Part shown: positions 15,490 through 21,312 of the stretch, in pieces
How the letters are laid out: each line of letters opens with the position of its first letter
Numbering within the stretch: the first letter of the stretch is position 1
Assembly: GCA_019322475.1 (NCBI GenBank)
Contig: JAHWIN010000028.1
Coordinates: 1 to 21,600 of the forward strand
Source of the DNA: Candidatus Woesearchaeota archaeon
Lineage (GTDB): Archaea; Nanobdellota; Nanobdellia; Woesearchaeales; JACPBV01
Direction: 5' to 3'
DNA: 21,600 nucleotides
The notes under the pieces: generated by a model
What the model was told of the DNA's origin: nothing
The model's database searches: none
The model's input: the letters and a program-made list of their open reading frames with translations, nothing else
Made by a program: the position numbers and the translations under genes

Positions 15490-16491
15490 TTAGTTGTCAT
15501 GGATATAAATGCTTCTAATCCTTTTTTCATTAGCTTCAATTATCCCCTTCTCTGTTATTATGCCTTTTATGTATCTTGCCGGCGTAACGTCAAAAGCAGG
15601 ATTCCTTGCATGGCTCTTTTCAGGCGCCAATCTTACGCCCCTTACCTCAAGGACCTCTTTCTCTTCCCTTTCTTCTATGGGGATGTTGTCTCCAGATTCG
15701 CAGTTTATGTCTATAGTGGAGGTTGGAGCAGCTATATAGAACGGTATGTTATTCTCTTTTGCCAATACCGCCTTTTCATACGTCCCTATCTTGTTTGCAG
15801 TATCTCCGTTGGCTGCTATCCTGTCTGCACCTGTTATCACGATATCTACCTCTCCTTTTTTCATGTAATGCCCTGAGGCATTGTCAGCTATTATCCTATG
15901 CTCTACATTCTCGTTTGAAAGCTCCCAGGCAGTCAATCTTGCTCCCTGCAGCCTCGGCCTTGTCTCATCTACAAAGACAAACACCTTTCTGCCTTTCCTT
16001 TTTGCAGAATATATCGGTGACAATGCTGTTCCCCAGTCCACAAATGCCAGCCATCCGGCATTGCAATGCGTCAATACCCTTGATCCGTCTTTTATAAGGC
16101 TCTCCCCAAACTCCCCTATCTTCCTGCATGACTCTGCGTCCTCATCCGCAATTCCCTGTGCTGTCTTAATGGCTTCTTCCTTAGAACCCGATTTCATGAC
16201 CTTTTCCACAGCATAGAACAGGTTTTGGGCTGTAGGCCTTGTCGATCTTATAAGCCTTGCAGCCTCACCAATATCTTCATTATGCATAGATGCCTGCGCC
16301 ATGGCATAACCAGCAGCTGCCCCGATGGCCCCTGCCCCCCTTACTACCATTGTTCTTATGGCTTCAGCTGTCTCCTTATAGCTATAACATGAGCATATCT
16401 CAAACCTGCCCGGAAGTAGGGGCTGGTTGATAAGCTTTACAGTCCCATCCTTCATCCAGACTGTCCTGTAATGCTTCCCTTCAACTTCCAT
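15490..16491 (-). CDS. mtnA: S-methyl-5-thioribose-1-phosphate isomerase (eIF2B-alpha/MtnA family)
   Basis: The 333-residue protein isomerises methylthioribose-1-phosphate to methylthioribulose-1-phosphate in methionine salvage. It shows the MtnA N-terminal module (VWMKDGTVKLINQPLLPG, 11-28), the substrate loop VVRGAGAIGAAAGYAMA (49-65), catalytic C143 in THCNAG, DETRPRLQGARLTAWEL (175-191), and catalytic D223 in GADRIAANGD, followed by NKIGTYEKA. The related archaeal ribose-1,5-bisphosphate isomerase lacks the N-terminal module, so MtnA is preferred. The frame is open to 16578, but a TATA box at 16513-16522 sits about 27 bases before the ATG at 16491, so transcription should begin at that ATG. 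The winged-helix gene ends 34 bases upstream on the same strand. Confidence 0.92.
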   Translation of the reverse strand: MEVEGKHYRTVWMKDGTVKLINQPLLPGRFEICSCYSYKETAEAIRTMVVRGAGAIGAAAGYAMAQASMHNEDIGEAARLIRSTRPTAQNLFYAVEKVMKSGSKEEAIKTAQGIADEDAESCRKIGEFGESLIKDGSRVLTHCNAGWLAFVDWGTALSPIYSAKRKGRKVFVFVDETRPRLQGARLTAWELSNENVEHRIIADNASGHYMKKGEVDIVITGADRIAANGDTANKIGTYEKAVLAKENNIPFYIAAPTSTIDINCESGDNIPIEEREEKEVLEVRGVRLAPEKSHARNPAFDVTPARYIKGIITEKGIIEANEKRIRSIYIHDN

Positions 16492-16512
16492 AGATAAAAG
16501 ATAATAGATAAA

Positions 16513-16522
16513 GTTATATAAA
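16513..16522 (-). promoter_or_regulatory. TATA box of mtnA (leaderless)
   Basis: The minus strand reads TTTATATAAC, centred about 27 bases before the ATG at 16491, in the gap after the winged-helix gene stop (16526). It supports the shorter MtnA start and an mtnA promoter separate from the winged-helix gene. Confidence 0.6.
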
Positions 16523-16525
16523 TTT

Positions 16526-16741
16526 TTACTTCTTAAACCTGTACAGGTAGACAAGCCTTCTCCCTGCAGGCTCAACAACCTGATATGCTTTTTTTACAAG
16601 CACAAACCCTGCTTTCCTCAGCCTTTTGAGATTGCCCACTACTGTATTGAAAGAGGCATCTAACAGCTTTGCTATGTCTCTTGCATTAAGCCACCTTTTC
16701 TGGTATTTCTTAAGCAGATCGTAAACTTCCTGTTGTCCCAT
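16526..16741 (-). CDS. Small winged-helix DNA-binding protein
   Basis: The protein has 71 residues. Helices around 3-14 and 18-27 (LNARDIAKLLDAS), a recognition helix around 30-44 (NTVVGNLKRLRKAGFV), and a wing (LVKKAYQVVEPAGRRLVYLYRF) give a complete winged helix-turn-helix with nothing else, as in many archaeal mini-regulators of the MarR/ArsR-like grade. It has no ligand domain, so dimerisation or DNA context must provide regulation. Its target is unknown; the mtnA promoter 4-13 bases past its stop is a candidate. Upstream, TATA-like strings lie near 16772-16781 and near 16811-16820 (read on the minus strand); the first would give a short leader. Confidence 0.75.
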   Translation of the reverse strand: MGQQEVYDLLKKYQKRWLNARDIAKLLDASFNTVVGNLKRLRKAGFVLVKKAYQVVEPAGRRLVYLYRFKK

Positions 16742-16863
16742 TTTATACTCTCAAGGCTGATAGGTAATGTAGTTTATTAAAAGCCATCCCACTATGCCAA
16801 TGGTCTTAGAGCGTATATAAACATTTCTATTTTACAGCCCATATTGCCAGCTTGGTTTCAATA

Positions 16864-16880
16864 CCCGCCATCAGGCCGGG
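16864..16880 (-). other. Hairpin after the EF-2 stop
   Basis: CCCGCC-ATCA-GG-C-CGGG forms a GC-rich hairpin with one bulged base, 14 bases past the EF-2 stop on the minus strand. No T tract follows directly, so it may stabilise or pause the end of the operon transcript and is not a clear terminator. Confidence 0.35.
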
Positions 16881-16893
16881 ATACTCTTCCAGA

Positions 16894-19117
16894 TTAAGCC
16901 CCTACCATGGCATCAGTCAGGCCTTTCCTTTCCTTGATGGACCTGACAACCTTCTGCTGGAGCTCTCCGGGAACCCTTTCGAACATCTGGTCTATCAATG
17001 AGCTGTTGCCTCTTCCTCCTGTGGCAGACCTTAGGTCAGAACTCCATCCTAAAAGCTCTGCTACAGGCATCTTGGCCTTTGCAACAACAAGGCTTCCTTC
17101 CTGCTGCATATCGAGCAATTGCCCCCTCTTGTTGCTTATCAGCTTTGAAAGCTCTCCCATGAACTCGTTTGGAGCCTCTATATGCAGGACCTGGTATGGC
17201 TCAAACATTATCGGGCCTGCCCTCATCATAGAGCCCCTTATCGATTCCCTAAGCGCAGGGTAGACCTGTGCAGGCCCCCTGTGGATAGCATCTTCGTGCA
17301 GCTTAGCGTCTGTAAATACGACTTTTACTCCTATGCACGGCTCCTTTGCCAGAGGCCCTGCATTCATGACATCCTCAAACATGTCAAGCACCATCTCCAT
17401 GACCTCTCCTATGTGGACAAGGCCCCTTGTCTGTTCTATAAGTACGTTTCCCTTGAAGATCTCCTTTACCTTTATAGCGACCTTTGAGTCCATCCCGCAC
17501 TCGACAAACTTGTCCCTTATCGTAAGGTCCTTTTTCTTAAGCCTCATCTCAGGTATCTCTCCCTTTTTTATGGCTTCTGCGATGGCAGGCTCAAGAGGCT
17601 CAACATAAAAGTAGAACTTATTGTGCTTATTTGGAGTCTTTCCCTCTACCTCAGGGCCCTTCTTTGTGATGGATTCCCTGTAGACAACTATAGGATTAGA
17701 TGTCTTGACCTGCAGCCCTTTTTCATCCCTTATCCTGTTCTCTATGACCTCAAGGTGGAGCTCGCCCATGCCGTGCATAAGGTTCTCTCCTGTCTCTTCG
17801 TTTATCTCGATCTGTATAGTAGGGTCTTCTTTTGCAACTATCCTTAGTATCTCTATAAGCCTTGGCAGGTCTGCCGGCTTTGTAGCTTCGATAGCCTTTG
17901 TGATGACCGGATCGAATATGTGGCTTATCTTTTCAAAGGGTTCTGCCTCATCATGGCTGATCGTCTCTCCTACAAAAAGCTTAAGCCCTGCTATCCCTAT
18001 GATATTCCCTGCAGGGACGCTCTGGACTATCTCTTTCTTAGCGCCGTTATAGATAAAGACCTGCTGGACCCTTCCTTTGGTCTTGCCCATGCTTAGATAG
18101 ACCTCTTTGCCTTTTTCCATGGTCCCTGAAAACAGCCTTCCTGCAGCTATCTCTCCTGCCTGTGGATCTATGACGATCTTGGTAACTACAAAGAACAAGG
18201 GCCCGCTTGGGTTGCATCCCATAAGGGATTTTCCCTCCTCTGATTCCAGCTCACCGTGCCATATCTTTGGGATCCTGTACTGCTGGGCCTCTAATGGGTT
18301 GGGGTGGTGCTTTATGACCATGTCAAGGACGACCTCATGCAATGGGGCCTTCTCAGCAAGCGCCTTTATGTTCTCTTTAAGCTTGTTTTCATCAGGCTCT
18401 GTATAAGCCTCTATTATGTCCTTGAACGTAATCCCTTTCTTCTGCATGTAAGGAAGAGAAAGGCCCCAGTTATGGAAAGCAGACCCGAAAGCCACAGTGC
18501 CGTCCTGGACGCCGACCTTCCACTTGTCTCCATAGCCTTCCTCTGCAATGTCCTTTATCAGCTTATTTACATTATTTATTATGCCTATAAACTTCTTCTG
18601 CATCTCCTCTGGAGTTAACTTGACCTCTTTTATCAGCCTGTCCACCTTGTTGATATAAAGTATCGGCTTTACCCTTTCCTTAAGGGCCTGCCTAAGTACA
18701 GTTTCTGTCTGGGGCATTATCCCCTCTACAGCGCAGCACAATACTATGGCGCCGTCAACAGCCCTCATGGCCCTGGTAACATCCCCTCCAAAATCCACGT
18801 GGCCCGGCGTATCTAAAAGGTTTATCAGGTATTCCTTCCCCCCTACAGAATGGACCATGGATACAGCAGCCGTATCTATAGTTATCCCTCTCTGCTGCTC
18901 ATCCTCATGAAAATCAAGCTTTAGGGAAGATCCTGCATCCTCCTTTGACATCATTCCGGCGCCTGCTAACAGGTTATCAGAAAAAGTTGTTTTCCCATGC
19001 ACTCGAAGAAAAAGCTTTGCTTTTGTCTTAATCGATATGGGCGCAAGTAGCGATATTTCTGATCTGTTTAGGATCCTTCATGATCCTGAATACCTTGTCA
19101 ACCATCTTTTCAGCCAT
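16894..19117 (-). CDS. fusA: Translation elongation factor 2, reading frame split by a 31-base intron
   Basis: EF-2 is the GTPase that drives ribosomal translocation. Exon 1 (19117-19031) encodes 29 residues, starting MAEKMVDKVFRIMKDPKQIR and ending TCAHID. Exon 2 (18999-16894) continues HGKTTFSDNLLAGAGMM for 701 residues. Joined, they give 730 residues, the normal archaeal length, and restore the P-loop AHIDHGKT. Other landmarks are RGITI (switch I), DTPGHVDF (G3), NKVD (G4), and HEDAIHRGPAQV with the diphthamide-site histidine. The 31 intervening bases begin with an in-frame TAA and shift the frame. The ATG has GGAGG eight bases upstream, and a TATA-like GTATAAAAAT (19137-19146) 24 bases upstream. 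It can therefore be translated from operon read-through or from a leaderless message. A gene-finder would probably report only a truncated protein from the GTG at 19002, lacking the first P-loop residue. Confidence 0.95.
19000..19030 (-). other. Bulge-helix-bulge intron (31 bases) in the EF-2 gene
   Basis: Removing 19030-19000 joins GAT (Asp) to CAT (His) in the P-loop. On the minus strand the exons pair CCCAT (19041-19037) with ATGGG (18998-18994). A four-position central helix, ATCG (19036-19033) with CGAG (19005-19002), has three Watson-Crick pairs and one A-G opposition. Bulge 1 is AT|T (19032-19030) and bulge 2 is TG|C (19001-18999). Both are three bases, with the predicted cuts after the second base, exactly the canonical archaeal BHB. 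The intron's own stem pairs AAGA with TCTT and AAAAGC with GCTTTT around one bulged C and an AAA loop. The tRNA splicing endonuclease and RtcB ligase would be the expected processing enzymes; neither gene is in this window. Confidence 0.88.
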
Positions 19118-19154
19118 AGTATTTACCTCCAGCAATATTTTTATACAGTAATCC

Positions 19155-19655
19155 TTATTTCCATGACAATCTCTCTATAGAGACCTTTTCTATATCAGTA
19201 GGATATATGGTATAGACAAGCTCATCAGGCTTGAACCATAATTTTATCTCCCTCTCTGCTTCCTTTGTGTTTTCAGAGGCATGGACAACATTTTCAAAGA
19301 CCCCTGATGTTGTTATCCTTCCGTATTTGCCCCTTATGCTTATGGGCTCTGCCTTTTCAGGGTTTGTTTCCCCGACTATCTTTCTTACCTTTTTTATAGC
19401 ATTTTCACCATGATAGACAAGAGCAAGTACCCTTTTGGTATGGAACTCCCCCATTATGTACCTTATCAATTCATCAAAGAACTTCTCTTCTTTAAGGTGC
19501 CTGTAATGCTCTTCTGCAAGCTCCTTTGTCACCTGGACTATCTTAGCCCCCACTATCTTGAGGTCTATCTCTGACATCTTGGATATGATGTCGCCTGTAA
19601 TGGATTTGACCAGCCCGTCAGGCTTTATCAGGACAAGGGATTGTTCGACAGCCAT
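19155..19655 (-). CDS. ndk: Nucleoside diphosphate kinase
   Basis: NDK equilibrates nucleoside di- and triphosphates through a phosphohistidine. The 166-residue protein begins MAVEQSLVLIKPDG, the family start. It contains the catalytic H125 in NVVHASEN (consensus N-x-x-H-x-S-[DE]) and the GPSNPEKA-like loop as GETNPEKAEP. An in-frame ATG at 19691 adds 12 residues that are read inside the L24e gene; the ATG at 19655, one base after the L24e stop, is the right start. The protein is slightly longer than the usual 140-155 residues because of a longer C-terminal tail (KLWFKPDELVYTIYPTDIEK). It follows L24e, as in many archaea, and supplies GTP for the translation GTPase encoded next. Confidence 0.95.
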   Translation of the reverse strand: MAVEQSLVLIKPDGLVKSITGDIISKMSEIDLKIVGAKIVQVTKELAEEHYRHLKEEKFFDELIRYIMGEFHTKRVLALVYHGENAIKKVRKIVGETNPEKAEPISIRGKYGRITTSGVFENVVHASENTKEAEREIKLWFKPDELVYTIYPTDIEKVSIERLSWK

Positions 19656-19656
19656 C

Positions 19657-19830
19657 TTATTTCTTCTGGAATCTTCCGCTCCATCTGGCATTATAAGGCT
19701 TGCGCTTCAGCTTCAGCATGTTCTTTTCACACTTGCCGCTGCAAAAATAAAGTATCTTGGCGTCTGTCTTGACATACATCTTTCCTGTCCCCGGCTTGAG
19801 GACCTCTCCGCAAAAAGTGCATTTTACCAT
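19657..19830 (-). CDS. rpl24e: Ribosomal protein L24e
   Basis: The 57-residue protein, MVKCTFCGEVLKPGTG..., has the zinc-knuckle cysteines C4, C7, C30 and C34 (C-x2-C ... C-x3-C) and the basic C-terminus KRKPYNARWSGRFQKK, diagnostic of archaeal/eukaryotic L24e in the large subunit. It is translated on the minus strand between S28e (seven-base gap) and ndk (one-base gap), the standard archaeal order. It is too short for many ORF-length cut-offs but unmistakable. No oddities are seen. Confidence 0.97.
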   Translation of the reverse strand: MVKCTFCGEVLKPGTGKMYVKTDAKILYFCSGKCEKNMLKLKRKPYNARWSGRFQKK

Positions 19831-19837
19831 TTTGACC

Positions 19838-20167
19838 TTAAGAGCCTGAGCCTCTTCCTGCTCTGCTTAGCGCTCTTGCCTCTATCTCTGTCTCTCTTAG
19901 CATTAGCGTGTCTCCTACCTGGACAGGCCCCCTGACATTCCTTCTCAGGACCTTGTTCTGATCTCTTCCTTCAAGGACCTTGCACCTGACCTGGGTAGCT
20001 TCCCCTCTTGTTCCTGTCCTTCCTATGACCTCTTCAACATTAGCAGGGATGGCAGCAGTAAAATAGACAGCGCCTTTCTTTACCTCCTCCTGCCTGCCTT
20101 TCTTTTTTCTGGCAGCCTGATCCCCTGTTGCTGCCTCTTTTTCCGGAGGTATGTTTTTTTGGGCCAT
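19838..20167 (-). CDS. rps28e: Ribosomal protein S28e with an N-terminal extension
   Basis: The C-terminal 65 residues (IPANVEEVIGRTGTRGEATQVRC ... VGDTLMLRETEIEARAL) are the small-subunit protein S28e, complete with the RTGTRGE and LMLRETE signatures. The protein has 109 residues, whereas most archaeal S28e are about 70. The first 38 or so residues (MAQKNIPPEKEAATGDQAAR...) are charged, low in complexity and rich in Lys, Glu and Ala. The only in-frame start is the ATG one base after the L7Ae stop, so the extension is genuinely part of the frame. Its role is unknown; it is probably disordered and may contact rRNA or a neighbouring protein. Confidence 0.94.
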   Translation of the reverse strand: MAQKNIPPEKEAATGDQAARKKKGRQEEVKKGAVYFTAAIPANVEEVIGRTGTRGEATQVRCKVLEGRDQNKVLRRNVRGPVQVGDTLMLRETEIEARALSRAGRGSGS

Positions 20168-20168
20168 T

Positions 20169-20492
20169 TTACTTCTTTGATATCTCTTTGATAATGTTTT
20201 TTGCCTCTCCTTCCTGCACTATGGCGACTGAGGCTGTAGGCTTCTCTATGCCTGCTGCCGCTCCCAGCTCCTCTTTGGAAGGCACTTCAGCGCATATTAT
20301 CCCCTTTTCCTTGCATAGCAATGGGATATGCATGGTGATCTCCGGAGGAGTTACATCCTTGGCTATAGCAACCAGCTTTGCCTCCCCTTTCTCTATCACC
20401 TTGGTCACTTCGTTTGTCCCTTTCTTTACCTTGCCAGTAGCTTTAGCCACTTCAATAGCTTCATATACCTTGTCTGTTGTTTCATCTGCCAT
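20169..20492 (-). CDS. rpl7ae: Ribosomal protein L7Ae (kink-turn binding)
   Basis: L7Ae binds kink-turn RNAs in the large subunit, in C/D and H/ACA guide RNPs, and in RNase P. The 107-residue sequence has KKGTNEVTKVIEKGEAKLVAIAKDVTPPEI, which forms the RNA-binding loop region, then HIPLLCKEKGI and the hydrophobic loop before ASVAI, all matching the family. It is first in the operon L7Ae-S28e-L24e-NDK-EF-2. AAGGTGA (20500-20506, minus strand) is a Shine-Dalgarno sequence seven bases before the ATG. The leader of about 90 bases contains two small hairpins. In some archaea L7Ae represses its own message through a leader kink-turn, but no clear one is visible here. Confidence 0.97.
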   Translation of the reverse strand: MADETTDKVYEAIEVAKATGKVKKGTNEVTKVIEKGEAKLVAIAKDVTPPEITMHIPLLCKEKGIICAEVPSKEELGAAAGIEKPTASVAIVQEGEAKNIIKEISKK

Positions 20493-20615
20493 TTTGTGTT
20501 CACCTTGACTGTTTTATTACATTTTTAGGAGCGTAAGAAGACTCCCTCATTCGCCCTTCCTAAAAAGGGTTCATTAATCATAGGTATCATACAGAAAATA
20601 TGCCTTATTTAAAAA
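20493..20615 (-). promoter_or_regulatory. Promoter and leader of the L7Ae-EF-2 translation operon
   Basis: A TATA box TTTTTAAATAA (20605-20615, minus strand) predicts transcription from about 20584, leaving an unusually long leader of about 90 bases for this window. The leader holds a CCCTT...AAGGG hairpin (20554-20569) and a GGAG...CTCC hairpin (20528-20545), then a Shine-Dalgarno sequence before the L7Ae ATG. The hairpins are short and their role is unproven. Confidence 0.5.
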
Positions 20616-20685
20616 CCTTATGGTTGCCTTTCGCGAAAATCAAACAATCCGCAGGGGCTCAAAATCCATAATCAAAAAACAACAC

Positions 20686-20696
20686 TTTTAAATATA
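20686..20696 (+). promoter_or_regulatory. TATA box of the tRNA-Tyr gene
   Basis: TTTTAAATATA is centred about 30 bases before the first base of the tRNA, the expected distance for an archaeal tRNA promoter. Confidence 0.55.
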
Positions 20697-20757
20697 GCTC
20701 TATCAACCCTTGCTATCAAGCCCCTCTTAGCTCAGTGGCTAGAGCGATCGGCTGTAT

Positions 20758-20839
20758 GGCTAGCATGTCTAGCCCAGGCCAGAGATTCGTTCGCTGCCTG
20801 ACTAAGCGCATTGCTGTGGATGAAAGGCAGTTAGCCGGT
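20758..20839 (+). other. Large anticodon-loop intron of tRNA-Tyr (82 bases)
   Basis: The position is canonical (37/38), but the junction can slide by one base because T occurs at both ends (20757 and 20839). The intron contains a perfect hairpin GGCTAG-CATGT-CTAGCC (20758-20774) and a CTGCCT/AGGCAG stem (20794-20799, 20825-20830). A simple canonical bulge-helix-bulge between the ends is not evident. GGCTAGC could instead pair with GTTAGCC at the far end (20830-20836). Confidence 0.75.
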
Positions 20840-20855
20840 ACCGATAGATCGCTGG

Positions 20856-20876
20856 AAACCCCAAAGGGTTGGCGAA
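20856..20876 (+). other. T-arm mini-intron of tRNA-Tyr (21 bases, position 53/54)
   Basis: This lies between the 5' T-stem strand and the T loop. Exon bases CGCT (20850-20853) pair with intron bases GGCG (20871-20874) as a four-pair central helix. The bulges are GG|A (20854-20856) and AA|T (20875-20877), each three bases with the cut after the second. The intron stem AACCC/GGGTT closes a CAAA loop. The outer exon helix is weak, so this is a relaxed BHB. Confidence 0.85.
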
Positions 20877-20900
20877 TTCAAGTCCGGCAGAGGGGACTCT

Positions 20901-20922
20901 GAGGGCTTAACGCCCTCTTTTT
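20901..20922 (+). terminator. Hairpin plus T-run terminator after tRNA-Tyr
   Basis: GAGGGC (20901-20906) and GCCCTC (20912-20917) form a six-pair stem with loop TTAAC, followed at once by TTTTT. It begins four bases after the tRNA discriminator base, so it would end the tRNA transcript and set the substrate for 3' trimming. Confidence 0.7.
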
Positions 20923-20934
20923 CCAAAACAGAAG

Positions 20935-20943
20935 TTTTTTAAA
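20935..20943 (+). promoter_or_regulatory. TATA box of the 41-residue protein gene
   Basis: TTTTTTAAA is centred about 27-28 bases before the ATG at 20967. This is leaderless spacing and supports that short frame as a real gene. Confidence 0.5.
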
Positions 20944-20966
20944 CAAGCATTGATTTCTTAGGGGCT

Positions 20967-21092
20967 ATGTCAAAAAGCAAGCACTGGAAAGCATATAATA
21001 CAAAGCATGCTGAAAAATACACCATAAAGGAAGTAAGCTGCATCAGCAACAAGTTCCACCACACAAAGAAGGTCAAGCTGAAGAACAAGTGA
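20967..21092 (+). CDS. Small basic protein of 41 residues, unrecognised
   Basis: The frame encodes MSKSKHWKAYNTKHAEKY and continues to ...HHTKKVKLKNK. It is strongly basic (about a quarter lysine, plus several histidines), with one cysteine and no hydrophobic segment. I do not recognise it. Small proteins of this composition often bind RNA or the ribosome, which is only a guess. Support for reality is a TATA box at exact leaderless distance and a position between two tRNA genes with a terminator just upstream. Codon use resembles neighbouring genes (AAG and AGC frequent). Confidence 0.55.
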   Translation: MSKSKHWKAYNTKHAEKYTIKEVSCISNKFHHTKKVKLKNK

Positions 21093-21179
21093 TGTTTTGA
21101 TAATGTTCTGTTCTGGCTTTATATCATTTATAATATACAATAGAGGTCTTTTCTTTTTTCATAGGCTCATTATCTAGGA

Positions 21180-21275
21180 TGCCCTTACCGGGAATCGAAC
21201 CCGGGCCTCAAGATCTTTGCAGGACTTTTTTCTGCCTCCGCAATCTTGTGTTCTTATCCACTATACTATAAGGGC
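21180..21275 (-). tRNA. tRNA-Arg (anticodon GCG) with one canonical intron
   Basis: On the minus strand, GCCCTTA (21275-21269) pairs with TAAGGGC (21187-21181) as the acceptor stem. Discriminator A is at 21180, and CCA is not encoded. The anticodon stem is CAAGA/TCTTG, and the loop TTGCGG|A gives anticodon GCG for arginine CGC/CGU codons. The T arm is CCGGG-TTCGATT-CCCGG. The D stem is irregular (GTAT/GAAC with one mismatch). A 23-base intron at 37/38 interrupts it; without it the tRNA is 73 bases. A TATA box at 21300-21307 is about 28 bases upstream. Confidence 0.93.
21215..21237 (-). other. Canonical 37/38 intron of tRNA-Arg (23 bases)
   Basis: The exon's TTGC (anticodon loop, 21243-21240) pairs perfectly with the intron's GCAA as the four-pair central helix. 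The bulges are GG|A and AG|A, cut after the second base in each. The anticodon stem supplies the outer helix. The internal intron stem is weak (GGCAG against the CCTGC region). Confidence 0.9.
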
Positions 21276-21299
21276 ATGAGGATATAGAATCAATTTTCA

Positions 21300-21307
21300 T
21301 TTATAAA
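21300..21307 (-). promoter_or_regulatory. TATA box of tRNA-Arg
   Basis: TTTATAAA, read on the minus strand, is centred about 28 bases before the first tRNA base. Confidence 0.5.
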
Positions 21308-21312
21308 GTTTA

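Larger units (their letters stand above)
20721..20896 (+). tRNA. tRNA-Tyr (anticodon GTA) with two introns
   Basis: The acceptor stem CCCCTCT (20721-20727) pairs with AGAGGGG (20889-20895), followed by discriminator A; CCA is not encoded. The C1-G72 pair is the identity mark of archaeal tyrosine tRNA. The D stem is GCTC/GAGC (20730-20733, 20742-20745). The anticodon stem is ATCGG (20747-20751) with CCGAT (20841-20845), and the anticodon GTA is at 20754-20756. The T stem is GCTGG (20851-20855) with CCGGC (20884-20888) and the T loop is TTCAAGT. Two insertions break the gene: 82 bases in the anticodon loop and 21 bases between the 5' T-stem strand and the T loop. Without them the tRNA is 73 bases and folds normally. 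Base 37 is T, whichever of two adjacent junctions is used. Confidence 0.9.

Noticed and set aside
16492..16578. Longer MtnA start
   Set aside because: It would overlap the winged-helix gene, and the TATA box at 16513-16522 fits a start at 16491.
16894..19002. EF-2 starting at the GTG at 19002 (MHGKTT...)
   Set aside because: It would lack the first P-loop residue and the conserved N-terminal helix. The missing 29 residues lie just upstream with an ATG and a Shine-Dalgarno sequence.
19000..19117. Ribosomal frameshifting instead of an intron in EF-2
   Set aside because: Shifting frame before the TAA would insert about ten residues in the GxxxxGK loop and destroy GTP binding. The excess is 31 bases with a canonical BHB.
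20493..20584. Kink-turn in the L7Ae leader for autoregulation
   Set aside because: The hairpins are present, but I could not place the tandem G-A pairs beside a three-base bulge.
20798..20825. C/D box guide RNA inside the tRNA-Tyr intron (CTGA and TGGATGA strings)
   Set aside because: The boxes deviate from consensus and no proper C...D pair with a terminal stem could be laid out.
20721..20896. tRNA-His or tRNA-Pro reading of the interrupted tRNA
   Set aside because: Other splice points would give GTG or GGG/CGG anticodons, but the C1-G72 pair and the simple 37/38 splice favour tyrosine.
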